Below, in pieces: positions 23,016-31,006 of a stretch of DNA of 43,300 nucleotides. The stretch comes from CAYLJJ01 sp964384025 (GTDB lineage Bacteria; Myxococcota_A; Bradymonadia; UBA7976; UBA1532): contig CAYLJJ010000060.1 of assembly GCA_964384025.1 (NCBI GenBank), positions 1 through 43,300 on the forward strand, in the 5' to 3' direction. Every line of letters starts with the position of its first letter. Positions within the stretch are counted from its first letter, which is position 1. The notes below the pieces were generated by a model. It was not told the origin of the DNA. It searched no databases and saw nothing but the letters and a program-made list of their open reading frames with translations. The translations under genes were made by a program, and so were the position numbers.

Positions 23016-24469
23016 GCCTCTCTCTGTTCCTGCTCTCATGCCATGATCTCTATCTCAACACAGATTCAGAGTTTTGTCCGCTGAGGTGTCGCGCACGCTT
23101 GCTTAACAACCAGGGCGCAGAGGAGCTGCTCTATGATCCTGAGCGCTGGGTGATGTCGATTCAGGAGTCTGAAAATTTTCAGAGCTGTCAACGCTTTAAA
23201 CTTGAGATCAAAAAGCGCGAACAGGGAAGGGTCAGTGGGCAGTTTAGAGAGGGTGTGTATCGTGTCAAAGCTGAGAACTGTGGAGGTCAAGAGTATCTCG
23301 CGCAGATCGATCTCAAGACACGTACAAACGCGCTGATCTTTCACCTCAACCTGGAGCCTGTGCTGAGTGAGGGGAGGATCACACTCTGCATTGCCAAAGA
23401 GGAGATGAGCCTCTGCGAGTTTAAGGATCATTGGTTCAGCGATCTTCTAGAGGTTGAGCAGATCTGTGATGAGCGAGGAGAGGCGCGAGATGGTGCTTTG
23501 GGCTTTGATCTTTCTCCTGCCCCCAGAGAGAGCCCAAACCCAGACGCCTGCCACCCTGAGCTCCCATTGAACCCCTGCCTCTTAGGTGAGGTGATTGAGG
23601 AGAGGGTCAATGACAACACCTCTCAGCTCTTTTACTGCCGAGCGACTGAGGAGCCTGATATAACTTGGCCTGAGTTGATCATCGATCTGCAGCTCTTGGA
23701 GGGTGGCTTCTTCATTCAGGGCTCCCCGCCAGAGGAGGAGGGCCGCGATGATCGTGAAGGGCCTCAGCATCAAGTGGAGATCGCCCCTTTCTGGATCGCC
23801 GACAAGGAGTTTGGGAGGCGCGCCTTTTGGTTGCTGAGCGGCGAGCAACTGAACCGACATGCCTCCTGCCTGGCTGAGGCGGAGGGCTGCCCGGTGGTGG
23901 AGATCAACCGATACTCCGCGCTGCTCCTCCTCAACCGACTTTCAGAGGCGCAGGGGCTTCCTCCTTGCTATGAGCTGCGGGGTTGCCGAGATGGAATCAA
24001 TCAAGGGTGTCCGCTTTGCGATCGGGTGTGTGAGGAGGTGATCGTGCGAGCTGAGGGAGGAGATCCTCGGCTCTGTCAGGGCTATCGCCTACCCACAGAG
24101 AGCGAGTGGGAGTATGCCGCGCGTGGCGGCGCCTCTGATCCCCACTATGGCCCCTTGGATGAGATCGCTCAATATCGTCAGGGACCTCACAACTTAGAGA
24201 GTGATCCCTACAGCCTCCCTGGGGGATCTCTGGCGCGCAACGCCTATGGCCTCTACGACATGTTGGGTAATGTTTGGGAGATGGTCGGGGATCGGCTCCC
24301 CGACTACTCCGAAGAGGGAAACCTTCTCTGTAGTTTCAGTCAATCGGGGATCCGAGGGGGCTGCTATCGAGACTCAGCGGGCTCCATCCGGGCCGCTCGT
24401 CGTGAGTGCATCTCTGATACTTGGATCGGAGAGACGGTGGGCTTTCGTATCGTCCGCAGCGCTCCTTGA
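22949..24469 (+). CDS. Lipoprotein with formylglycine-generating-enzyme (FGE-sulfatase) fold
   Basis: A 506-residue protein. The ATG at 22949 has GGAGG six bases before it and gives a basic n-region and lipobox FLLSC (Cys31); a GTG at 23006 is an alternative with less overlap. The FGE-sulfatase fold spans about 225-506, with GGFFIQGSPPEEEGRDDREG, CPVVEINRYSALLLLNRL, YRLPTESEWEYAARGG, NAYGLYDMLGNVWEM and GFRIVRSA. The canonical enzyme pair in RGGSxxC...C is replaced by RGGCYRDS...C, so copper-dependent Cys oxidation is uncertain and a binding role is possible. Such domains recur next to proteases in bacterial conflict and signalling systems. It is the last gene of the caspase operon. Confidence 0.85.
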   Translation: MRRGGVPRRHSLDPRRSKFVALSLSLFLLSCHDLYLNTDSEFCPLRCRARLLNNQGAEELLYDPERWVMSIQESENFQSCQRFKLEIKKREQGRVSGQFREGVYRVKAENCGGQEYLAQIDLKTRTNALIFHLNLEPVLSEGRITLCIAKEEMSLCEFKDHWFSDLLEVEQICDERGEARDGALGFDLSPAPRESPNPDACHPELPLNPCLLGEVIEERVNDNTSQLFYCRATEEPDITWPELIIDLQLLEGGFFIQGSPPEEEGRDDREGPQHQVEIAPFWIADKEFGRRAFWLLSGEQLNRHASCLAEAEGCPVVEINRYSALLLLNRLSEAQGLPPCYELRGCRDGINQGCPLCDRVCEEVIVRAEGGDPRLCQGYRLPTESEWEYAARGGASDPHYGPLDEIAQYRQGPHNLESDPYSLPGGSLARNAYGLYDMLGNVWEMVGDRLPDYSEEGNLLCSFSQSGIRGGCYRDSAGSIRAARRECISDTWIGETVGFRIVRSAP

Positions 24470-24658
24470 TGTGATCTATTTATGAGCGTGCTGGGTGGGT
24501 GACTATCGACAGAACATCTACACGGTCTGTTGATTCTCTGTACCGTGGGTAAAAATCATGCATTTTAGCGTCATCCTTACTATGAGTTCATATCGAAAAT
24601 CTTCGCATTCACGATATGATTTGAGGGTCCATTTTGGATGGGAAATATAGGTGCAAAA
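24470..24658. other. AT-rich convergent intergenic region with one inverted repeat
   Basis: 189 bases between convergent genes. It holds an inverted repeat CACGGT (24521-24526) and ACCGTG (24542-24547) around a 15-base loop, followed by GGTAAAAA. It has no proper U-tract, so it is at most a weak terminator. I see no other feature here. Confidence 0.4.
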
Positions 24659-25777
24659 TCAACTATTTCTAAGTAACTCAGTCCAAAAACGAATTATCTT
24701 ATAATAGTCAATGAGCGCTATGATCCCCCGATCATCTTCAAGTTCTACATGATTGATCATATCTGATACCAAACTGAATACCTCAATATCACCATGACTG
24801 GCCCATTCTTCAAGGCGGGTTAATTCGCTTGGAGGGATCACGTTATCTAAACTACCATGCAATAGATGGACAGAGCATTGGGGTGGAGGTGCTGTATCAG
24901 CAGAAACAGCTTTTGGGGTTGAAGGTGTGCCTATCTTCTCTTTGAGCAAGCGCCCCAGTGTTTTGACATCCCTCTCGAAAATAAGGTGTGTATAACGACG
25001 AGACTCTTTAGGCAACGCTTCGCTCTCTACTTTTGCCTTTTCATGATCTCCTCTTAGATAATCGAGCATCGTATCTTGAAGCAACAAAACTTGGTCTTTG
25101 GGTACCATTACATCGGCATATCTTCTTAGGAGTACAGCTTGTCCGTATATATGAGGAAGTGTTGTACCAGTCGGAGTCTCTCCTGTCATTAGATAATCGA
25201 TCGTGGTATTCATATTCCCATGACCTCCAAAAGAGAAGACGCTGCTTATCCTATCCTTGAGTGAGTCTGAAGATGATAAGCGCATACATAGACCTCCAGC
25301 AAAGCTTATACCCCATAAACCAACCTTTTTATCGGCTGATTTCAAATCTTGACTCTCTAGCATCCATAGAGCAGCGCTCTCGATATCATCTGATGCCCGT
25401 AGTACGATGTCATAGCTTCGCAAGTCTGCGATATCAGGAATGAATACCTGATAGCCCATCTGTACGAGTACATATGCCAAATGAATAAGCCGTTTTTCAT
25501 TGTATCCATCAGAATGGACCCCATGTATAAGTACAATTGTACGTGAATGCTCAGAATCTGGGGTATAGAGCCTTGCCGGAATCGTTCGATCTTTATTAAC
25601 TTTAATCGAAACATCTTTTATACTATAAAGCCCTGCTCGATTATTGTCATCCATATATGAAACGAGAAAACTTATTCCTGGGAATAATAGACGATATCCT
25701 AAAGCTACAAATATTGCTAAGGCAGAAACAGAAACTAGAAGCGTTCTTCTACCAAATAATTTCATTTTTATAGACAT
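24659..25777 (-). CDS. Membrane-anchored alpha/beta hydrolase
   Basis: A 372-residue serine hydrolase anchored by a single N-terminal transmembrane helix (about 12-38), the catalytic domain probably being periplasmic. The fold motifs are VLIHGVHSDGYNEKR (oxyanion region, about 82-96), the nucleophile elbow GISFAG with Ser158, Asp311 (HGSLDNVIP) and His343 (MINHVEL). A helical lid lies at about 195-290. The substrate is unknown. The gene is strikingly AT-rich (one 60-base line at 25621 has 21 G+C), unlike the GC-rich cytochrome gene 15 bases upstream. This suggests recent horizontal acquisition. The ribosome binding site is weak (AGAGA). Confidence 0.85.
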   Translation of the reverse strand: MSIKMKLFGRRTLLVSVSALAIFVALGYRLLFPGISFLVSYMDDNNRAGLYSIKDVSIKVNKDRTIPARLYTPDSEHSRTIVLIHGVHSDGYNEKRLIHLAYVLVQMGYQVFIPDIADLRSYDIVLRASDDIESAALWMLESQDLKSADKKVGLWGISFAGGLCMRLSSSDSLKDRISSVFSFGGHGNMNTTIDYLMTGETPTGTTLPHIYGQAVLLRRYADVMVPKDQVLLLQDTMLDYLRGDHEKAKVESEALPKESRRYTHLIFERDVKTLGRLLKEKIGTPSTPKAVSADTAPPPQCSVHLLHGSLDNVIPPSELTRLEEWASHGDIEVFSLVSDMINHVELEDDRGIIALIDYYKIIRFWTELLRNS

Positions 25778-25792
25778 CTATTTTCTCTTTGC

Positions 25793-27889
25793 TTAGCGAC
25801 GAAGGGCTTGCTCTGCTTTTAGACGCGCATATGGAAGCGTCGGGAGTCCGGGAAGCCCCTCAAGGCGCTTAAATATCTCCAGGGCTGCTTGAGGCTGCCC
25901 TTTGAGCAGAAGAAGCTGCCCCTTGAGCATCCGTGCTTTTGGAAGTTGAGGTTGAAGATCTGCGAGAGCCAGCTCCGCTGCCTCTAGGCGTCCGCTCCCT
26001 AAGAGGAGCTGAACCAGATCGATCTGAAACTTAGATGCTGGGGCGCTGAGTTCTTGCCCTCGTCGAAGAATCGCCTCAGCTTTGGAGGGATCTCGGCTCT
26101 TAAAGGCTAGGAGTGCCAGCTTGGAGAGGACCCTAGGATCATCGGCGAGGATCTCCTCTAGCTCTTGATACTCAGCGCGAACTTGAGCCCATTGTGGCTG
26201 CTCTAAGCCTGGGGCTCTGTGGGAGAGGAGGGCCTCATAGGCTCGCACCCTTACGATCCGCCGAGGATCTCTAAGGGCCCTCTTCAGCTCAGGATCTGCG
26301 CCTGGAAAGGAAGCGATTCCATCGACCGCTGAGAAGCGGATCAACGGGTGAGGGTCCAAGAGCGCCTCCTTGAGGGCTACAAAGGCGCGAGGATCTGGGC
26401 GACTTCGCCGCAGGAAACGCGCCGCGCTGCCTCGTTGCACCAGATCAACCTCTCTGTCTCGCAGCCAACGGATCAGAGGCTCTGTTGGAACTTGACCCGC
26501 CTTTAGGGCGCTGAGAACCTCGGCGCGCTCCACCATCCGAGCACGATAGGCCTGAAAATGCGGCGTCTCTCCATACCAGCGCTCTACATGCTCCTCTGCC
26601 CAAGCAGGGGGATCATGTTCATGGCAGCCATTACAGGCGTTAGGGACCCCAAAGCGGCGGCTCAGCTCCGGCAGAGGGCTGCCGATGCTGTGGTCATGGA
26701 TCTTCATCCTCATGTTGAGATGAAGGGTGGGCATATGACAGTTGACGCAGCGGCTTCCCTCAGACTCAGGACTGTGAAAGCTGTGGGCGCTGAGCTGGGT
26801 CTTATGCTCGAGGTGGCAGCGAGTACAGATGTTGTTGCTCTCCTCAACGCTGCGATCCCTTACGCTGACTAAGCTGTGAGGAGGATGGCACTGGTTGCTG
26901 CAATCCAGCTTCTCTTCTGAATGGCGAAAGCAGCTGCTCTGCATATAGTCGACAAAATGATAGGTCAGGCCCTTGGAGCGACCATCTGGGTGAAAACCAG
27001 CGACATCCCAGAGGTCGGGAGCGAAGTAATCATAGAAGGGCTCTCCGGGGCTATAACCCTCCTGATAGATGCGCTTGCGGGCATGGCAGCTGGCGCAAAC
27101 CTCGATACGACCCTCCACCTCCAACTTGCTCCAGTCTAGAGGGGTGCGCTGAGATCCCAGACTCTTCCAAGCTTGAACATGCGCTGCGCTGGGGCCATGG
27201 CAGGCTTCACAGTTGATCGAGGGCTCAAATTGGGAGCGATACTCGACCCGCTCTGGATCAAAGCCACGTTGTGGTTGGCTGGAGTGACACTCCATACAGG
27301 CTTTATTAAAGCGCCTGCGGTAGTTTCGCCAATGGCTGGGGTGCTCAGGGGGCAGCGGAGAAGGGCCACCGAGAACCGGGCCCTCTCGAGAGTCCCGCCA
27401 GCTCTCCTCATCGATCTGCCAATAGCTCGGCAAGACCTGCAGCCGTCCCCTCTTATCCCTGTGCAAGTAGCTCTGATGCCGAGAAACGCCCAGGACCAGA
27501 TCCACCGAGAGGATCTCCTCCTCAGCCTCTTCTCCTGAACGATAGGCCATAAAGTAGCGACCCTCCCGCTGAAACATCCGGCTCTGGGTCCCCTGGAAGC
27601 GGTAGAGCTGATCTTTGAAGTCCCCCAGGACCGTCTCCGCTGTAGCGGGGGCGGCGTTGCGCGCGTGGAAGGAATGGTGCCACTCCGCGTGGATTTCGCT
27701 GTGGCAATCTGCGCAGGAGTCTGAGCCTGCGATCCCTGGATAGAGCCCTGCATCCGGCTGAAGGCTGAGAAGCTTCTTGGGCTCCTCGCTTGGACTTAGA
27801 GCTTGGGGTGGCTGGGATTCATCAAGGAAGAGATAGAGCCCCAAGCTGAGGAGGAGAAGCAAGATGGGCAGCAGCCGTGCGATCCTCAT
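25793..27889 (-). CDS. Multiheme c-type cytochrome with HEAT- and TPR-like repeats
   Basis: A 698-residue exported electron-transfer protein. The N-terminal signal/anchor is MRIARLLPILLLLLSLGLYLF. Haem-binding CXXCH motifs are at 59-63, 198-202, 227-231, 265-269, 355-359, 381-385 and 419-423. An eighth site at 330-335 is the unusual CX3CH (CSNQCH). The SCFRHSEEKLDC context resembles cytochrome c554/tetrahaem families. Residues about 455-570 form HEAT-like pairs (ALLDPHPLIRFSAVDGIASF) and about 590-698 TPR-like repeats (ALLAFKSRDPSKAEAIL). The latter two probably bind partners. It starts with TGATG overlapping the IMPACT gene stop and has GGAGGAG upstream. The redox partner is not visible. Confidence 0.9.
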   Translation of the reverse strand: MRIARLLPILLLLLSLGLYLFLDESQPPQALSPSEEPKKLLSLQPDAGLYPGIAGSDSCADCHSEIHAEWHHSFHARNAAPATAETVLGDFKDQLYRFQGTQSRMFQREGRYFMAYRSGEEAEEEILSVDLVLGVSRHQSYLHRDKRGRLQVLPSYWQIDEESWRDSREGPVLGGPSPLPPEHPSHWRNYRRRFNKACMECHSSQPQRGFDPERVEYRSQFEPSINCEACHGPSAAHVQAWKSLGSQRTPLDWSKLEVEGRIEVCASCHARKRIYQEGYSPGEPFYDYFAPDLWDVAGFHPDGRSKGLTYHFVDYMQSSCFRHSEEKLDCSNQCHPPHSLVSVRDRSVEESNNICTRCHLEHKTQLSAHSFHSPESEGSRCVNCHMPTLHLNMRMKIHDHSIGSPLPELSRRFGVPNACNGCHEHDPPAWAEEHVERWYGETPHFQAYRARMVERAEVLSALKAGQVPTEPLIRWLRDREVDLVQRGSAARFLRRSRPDPRAFVALKEALLDPHPLIRFSAVDGIASFPGADPELKRALRDPRRIVRVRAYEALLSHRAPGLEQPQWAQVRAEYQELEEILADDPRVLSKLALLAFKSRDPSKAEAILRRGQELSAPASKFQIDLVQLLLGSGRLEAAELALADLQPQLPKARMLKGQLLLLKGQPQAALEIFKRLEGLPGLPTLPYARLKAEQALRR

Positions 27890-28464
27890 CAGGGCTCCTC
27901 CAGATAGATCTGGCCCCGCCCCCGCTCCAAGAGAGCGGCCTGGAGCGCGGCGCTGTTCTGAGCTTCTAGCTTGAGGAGCAGATGTAAGCCCTCCTGGTCA
28001 TAGCGGCTCTCACAGCGCTGAGCCTTAAAGCGCTCAGGGAGATGAGCTACAGCCCCCAGGAGCGAGAAGGGGACAAACACTTGGAGTTGACTCATAGGAA
28101 GCAAGCGGGGCGCTTCAGCCAAACAGGCTGCGGCGGCGCGGCCATAGGCGCGGATCATCCCTCCTCGTCCCAACTTGATGCCTCCAAAGTAGCGCCTGAC
28201 CATCAAAATACAGCGATCCACCCCAGCGGCCTTGAGCGCTTGATAGATGGGCAAGCCCGCGCAGCCTCCTGGTTCTCCATCATCGGAGTAGCGCCGCTGC
28301 TCTCCAAAAATCCAGGCATAAGTGTTGTGATTGGCAGAGGGATCTGCCTGGAGTTTAAGCCACCCTCGGGCCGCGTCAGGGGCGGGCAGAGGCGCACAGA
28401 TCGCCAAAAAGCGGCTCTTCTTGACCTCTAGGCGAGATTGAAAGCGCTGAGAGGGGCTCCACAT
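27889..28464 (-). CDS. IMPACT/YigZ family protein
   Basis: A 191-residue cytoplasmic protein of the YigZ/IMPACT family. Conserved motifs are VKKSRFLA (14-21), YSDDGEPGGCAGLPI (about 58-72) and MVRRYFGGIKLGRGGMIRAYG (about 93-113). The C-terminal ferredoxin-like subdomain covers about 130-191. The family is linked to translation regulation in eukaryotes, and the bacterial members are poorly characterised. Its stop overlaps the cytochrome start by one base, so the two are co-translated although no functional connection is known. I found no clear ribosome binding site before its ATG. Confidence 0.9.
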   Translation of the reverse strand: MWSPSQRFQSRLEVKKSRFLAICAPLPAPDAARGWLKLQADPSANHNTYAWIFGEQRRYSDDGEPGGCAGLPIYQALKAAGVDRCILMVRRYFGGIKLGRGGMIRAYGRAAAACLAEAPRLLPMSQLQVFVPFSLLGAVAHLPERFKAQRCESRYDQEGLHLLLKLEAQNSAALQAALLERGRGQIYLEEP

Positions 28465-28618
28465 ACATGCAGGATAGAGCGCTCTCGCTGTTGAGGGTAG
28501 GTCCTTGAGTGAGAGATCTGAGCCGATGAATTGAGAGCGGCTGCGCTCTGAAACCTTCTTGCTCCATACTCAGTGATTGGGCATACTCCCGCGTCTTTAA
28601 TCTCATGTGAGAAGCAAT
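28465..28618. promoter_or_regulatory. Divergent promoter region of IMPACT and ndk genes
   Basis: A 154-base gap between divergent starts. It holds a short hairpin at 28534-28549 (AGAGCG, loop GCTG, CGCTCT) and the palindrome GAGCGCTC near 28477. Both could be operator-like, but I see no convincing -35/-10 pair by eye. Confidence 0.3.
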
Positions 28619-29044
28619 ATGGCCATCGAGAGAACCCTGAGCATCATCAAGCCTGACGGTGTGGCCCGAAACCTCATCGGAAAGATCTATGCCCGCTTTG
28701 AGGAGGAGGACCTTAAGATCATCGCCTGCCGTATGGTGCACCTCTCCCAGGCGGAGGCTGAGGGCTTCTATGCGGTTCATTCGAAGCGCCCCTTCTTCAA
28801 GGATCTAGTGGAGTTTATGACCAGCGGCCCTGTAGTGGTCGCCGCTCTGGAGGGTGAGGACGCCATCAACCGCCATCGCGGGATCATGGGGGCTACGAAC
28901 CCAAGTGAGGCTGCTGAAGGAACCCTGCGTGCGCTCTACGCCCAGAGCATCGATCAGAACACAGTGCATGGCTCTGACGCCCCAGAGACCGCTGCTGTCG
29001 AGATCGCCTACTTCTTCCAGGGCATCGAGCTTCACGCCCGCTGA
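28619..29044 (+). CDS. ndk: Nucleoside diphosphate kinase
   Basis: Transfers the gamma-phosphate between nucleoside triphosphates and diphosphates through a phospho-histidine. It has 141 residues from the ATG at 28619, the normal length; a GTG four codons upstream is open but not family-like. It begins MAIERTLSIIKPDGV. The nucleotide-binding elements RPFFKDLVEFMTSGPVV (57-73) and GATNPSEAAEGTLR (91-104) are intact, and the active His117 is in NTVHGSDAPETA. Its TGA overlaps the rlmN ATG. Confidence 0.96.
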   Translation: MAIERTLSIIKPDGVARNLIGKIYARFEEEDLKIIACRMVHLSQAEAEGFYAVHSKRPFFKDLVEFMTSGPVVVAALEGEDAINRHRGIMGATNPSEAAEGTLRALYAQSIDQNTVHGSDAPETAAVEIAYFFQGIELHAR

Positions 29045-30105
29045 TGAATCTGCCCCCGCCTCCAGAGAGGAGCCTCACCGAGATGGATCGAGGCCAGATG
29101 GAGGCCCTCATCCGTCGATTTAAGCTCCCCCGCTATCGCTTAGACCAGCTCTATTCCTGGGTCTTTGAGCATGGTGTTCGCCGCTTTGAGGAGATGAGCA
29201 ACCTGCCCAAATCCTTCCGTCTGAAACTGGAGGCGGAGGGCTATCACCTTGGACGTGCTTCAGTGGGCCCTGTTCGTGAGGCCCTGGATGGTACGCGTAA
29301 GCTGCCCCTACAGCTCTCAGATGGGGCGGTGGTGGAGTCGGTGTTGATCCCGATGAAAGAGGGGCGCTTTACTCAGTGCCTCTCTTCTCAGGTGGGCTGC
29401 GCTATGGGCTGCAAGTTCTGCTATACCGGGAGCCTGGGGCTCTCTCGCAACTTGACGCCAGGGGAGATCATCGATCAGGTCCTCTTGGCGCGGGATCTTC
29501 TGCCCCCCAAGGCGCGGGTGAGCCATCTGGTCTTTATGGGGATGGGAGAGCCTCTTCATAACCTCTCAGGGGTCTTAGCCAGTCTGAAGATCATCTGTGA
29601 CCCCCAGGCGATCGGCTATAGCCATCGTAAGGTGACGGTGAGCACCTCGGGGCTGGTCCCTCAGATCGAGGCCTTGGGCGCTGCGGCTCCAGTCAACCTC
29701 GCCTGGAGCATGAACGCGACGACCGATGAGCTGCGAGATCGCATCATGCCGATCAACCGCAAGTGGAACATCGCCTCAGTCTTGGCCGCCCTGCGCCGCT
29801 ATCCCCTGCCCCCTCGTCGTAAGATGACCATCGAATATGTTCTCTTGGGGGGGCTTAATGACAGCGATGCTGACGCCCGACGTCTGCTCAGGTTGCTGAG
29901 CGGGCTCCCCGCTCAGGTCAACCTGCTGCCCTGGAATCCCTTTCAAGATCGAAGCTTTCAGCGCCCCAGCGAGGAGCGCATGCGCAGCTTTCAAACTATC
30001 TTGCTTCGACAGGGCCTGATGGCGACCGTGCGCGTCAGCAAGGGCCTGGAGATCGACGCGGCCTGTGGTCAGTTGGGCGAAGCCCCCAAGGCTCTGTCCC
30101 GGTAA
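29044..30105 (+). CDS. rlmN: 23S rRNA/tRNA adenine-C2 methyltransferase (radical SAM)
   Basis: Dual-specificity RNA methyltransferase that makes m2A2503 in 23S rRNA and m2A37 in some tRNAs. It has 353 residues. The [4Fe-4S]-binding CX3CX2C is at Cys119, Cys123 and Cys126 (GCAMGCKFCYTG). The second catalytic cysteine is Cys341 (EIDAACGQLG). Other family markers are MGMGEPLHN and RDRIMPINRKWN. The usual ISLHA motif reads AWSMNATTDE here. It is translationally coupled to ndk (TGATG) and followed 10 bases later by mtnP. Confidence 0.95.
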   Translation: MNLPPPPERSLTEMDRGQMEALIRRFKLPRYRLDQLYSWVFEHGVRRFEEMSNLPKSFRLKLEAEGYHLGRASVGPVREALDGTRKLPLQLSDGAVVESVLIPMKEGRFTQCLSSQVGCAMGCKFCYTGSLGLSRNLTPGEIIDQVLLARDLLPPKARVSHLVFMGMGEPLHNLSGVLASLKIICDPQAIGYSHRKVTVSTSGLVPQIEALGAAAPVNLAWSMNATTDELRDRIMPINRKWNIASVLAALRRYPLPPRRKMTIEYVLLGGLNDSDADARRLLRLLSGLPAQVNLLPWNPFQDRSFQRPSEERMRSFQTILLRQGLMATVRVSKGLEIDAACGQLGEAPKALSR

Positions 30106-30115
30106 GTGAGGTTCG

Positions 30116-31006
30116 ATGAGTGAAGTGATCGTTGGTGTAATCGGAGGCAGTGGCCTCTATGAAATTGAGGGGATTGAGGAGTTGGAGGAGATCCACCTTA
30201 AGACCCCCTACGGTGAACCTTCAGATGCCTTTATCATGGGGCGCTTAGAGGGGGTTCGTTGTATCTTCCTGCCGCGCCATGGGCGAGGGCACCGTTATAG
30301 CCCCAGCGAGGTCAACTACCGCGCCAACATCTGGGGGCTCAAGTACTTGGGAGCGCGGCATGTGATCAGCATCTCTGCGGTAGGCTCCCTACGAGAAGAG
30401 ATCGAGCCAGGACATATCGTCTGCCCTGATCAGCTCCTGGATCGAACCTATGACCGCGCTCGCAGCTTCTTTGGAGAGGGGGTTGTCGTTCATATCCCCT
30501 TTGGAGATCCCATCTCTCCTGAGCTCAAAGGTCTGCTCCTAAAGTCAGCTCAAGCGGCTGGGGCGATCTGCCACGATGGTGGAACCTATATCTGTATTGA
30601 AGGACCTGCCTTTTCGACCCGCGCTGAGTCGGAGCTGTTTCGCAGTTGGGGTTGCTCCGTTATCGGGATGACCAACCTGCCTGAGGCCCGCCTCGCGCGA
30701 GAAGCGGAGATCGCTTATGCCACCTTGGCGCTCTCTACAGACTATGACTGCTGGCATCCAGATCATGACGCTGTAAGCGTGGAGGCGGTCGTTGCCATCG
30801 TCAAACAGAACGTGAGCATGGCGCGGCAGATCATCCGAGAAGCTTGCCGTCGCTTAGCGAAGCAGGGAGAAGCCACATGGCCTGCTCATCGTGCCTTAGC
30901 AGGCGGCGCCGCTGTGATGACTCGCCCTTCGCTGATCCCAAGTGAGACCCGAGCCCGCACCGCCTTGCTGCTGGGCCACTACCTTTTTCCCGATGAGGAG
31001 CCGTGA
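30116..31006 (+). CDS. mtnP: S-methyl-5'-thioadenosine phosphorylase
   Basis: Phosphorolyses methylthioadenosine to adenine and 5-methylthioribose-1-phosphate in methionine salvage. It has 296 residues. Phosphate- and purine-binding motifs are visible: VIGGSGLYE (8-16), PRHGRGHRYSPSEVNYRANI (about 53-72), GTYICIEGPAFSTRAES (about 157-173) and VIGMTNLPEARLA. The specificity segment STDYDCWH is typical of MTA phosphorylases rather than plain purine nucleoside phosphorylases. The ribosome binding site is GTGAGG. Its stop overlaps the PfkB gene start. It could supply sugar phosphates, but no mtn pathway partners are adjacent. Confidence 0.93.
   Translation: MSEVIVGVIGGSGLYEIEGIEELEEIHLKTPYGEPSDAFIMGRLEGVRCIFLPRHGRGHRYSPSEVNYRANIWGLKYLGARHVISISAVGSLREEIEPGHIVCPDQLLDRTYDRARSFFGEGVVVHIPFGDPISPELKGLLLKSAQAAGAICHDGGTYICIEGPAFSTRAESELFRSWGCSVIGMTNLPEARLAREAEIAYATLALSTDYDCWHPDHDAVSVEAVVAIVKQNVSMARQIIREACRRLAKQGEATWPAHRALAGGAAVMTRPSLIPSETRARTALLLGHYLFPDEEP

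Noticed and set aside
27136..27753. 205-residue minus-strand frame inside the cytochrome gene
   Set aside because: It is a +1 frame of the cytochrome with Arg/Ser-rich nonsense composition; the CXXCH motifs are all in the main frame.
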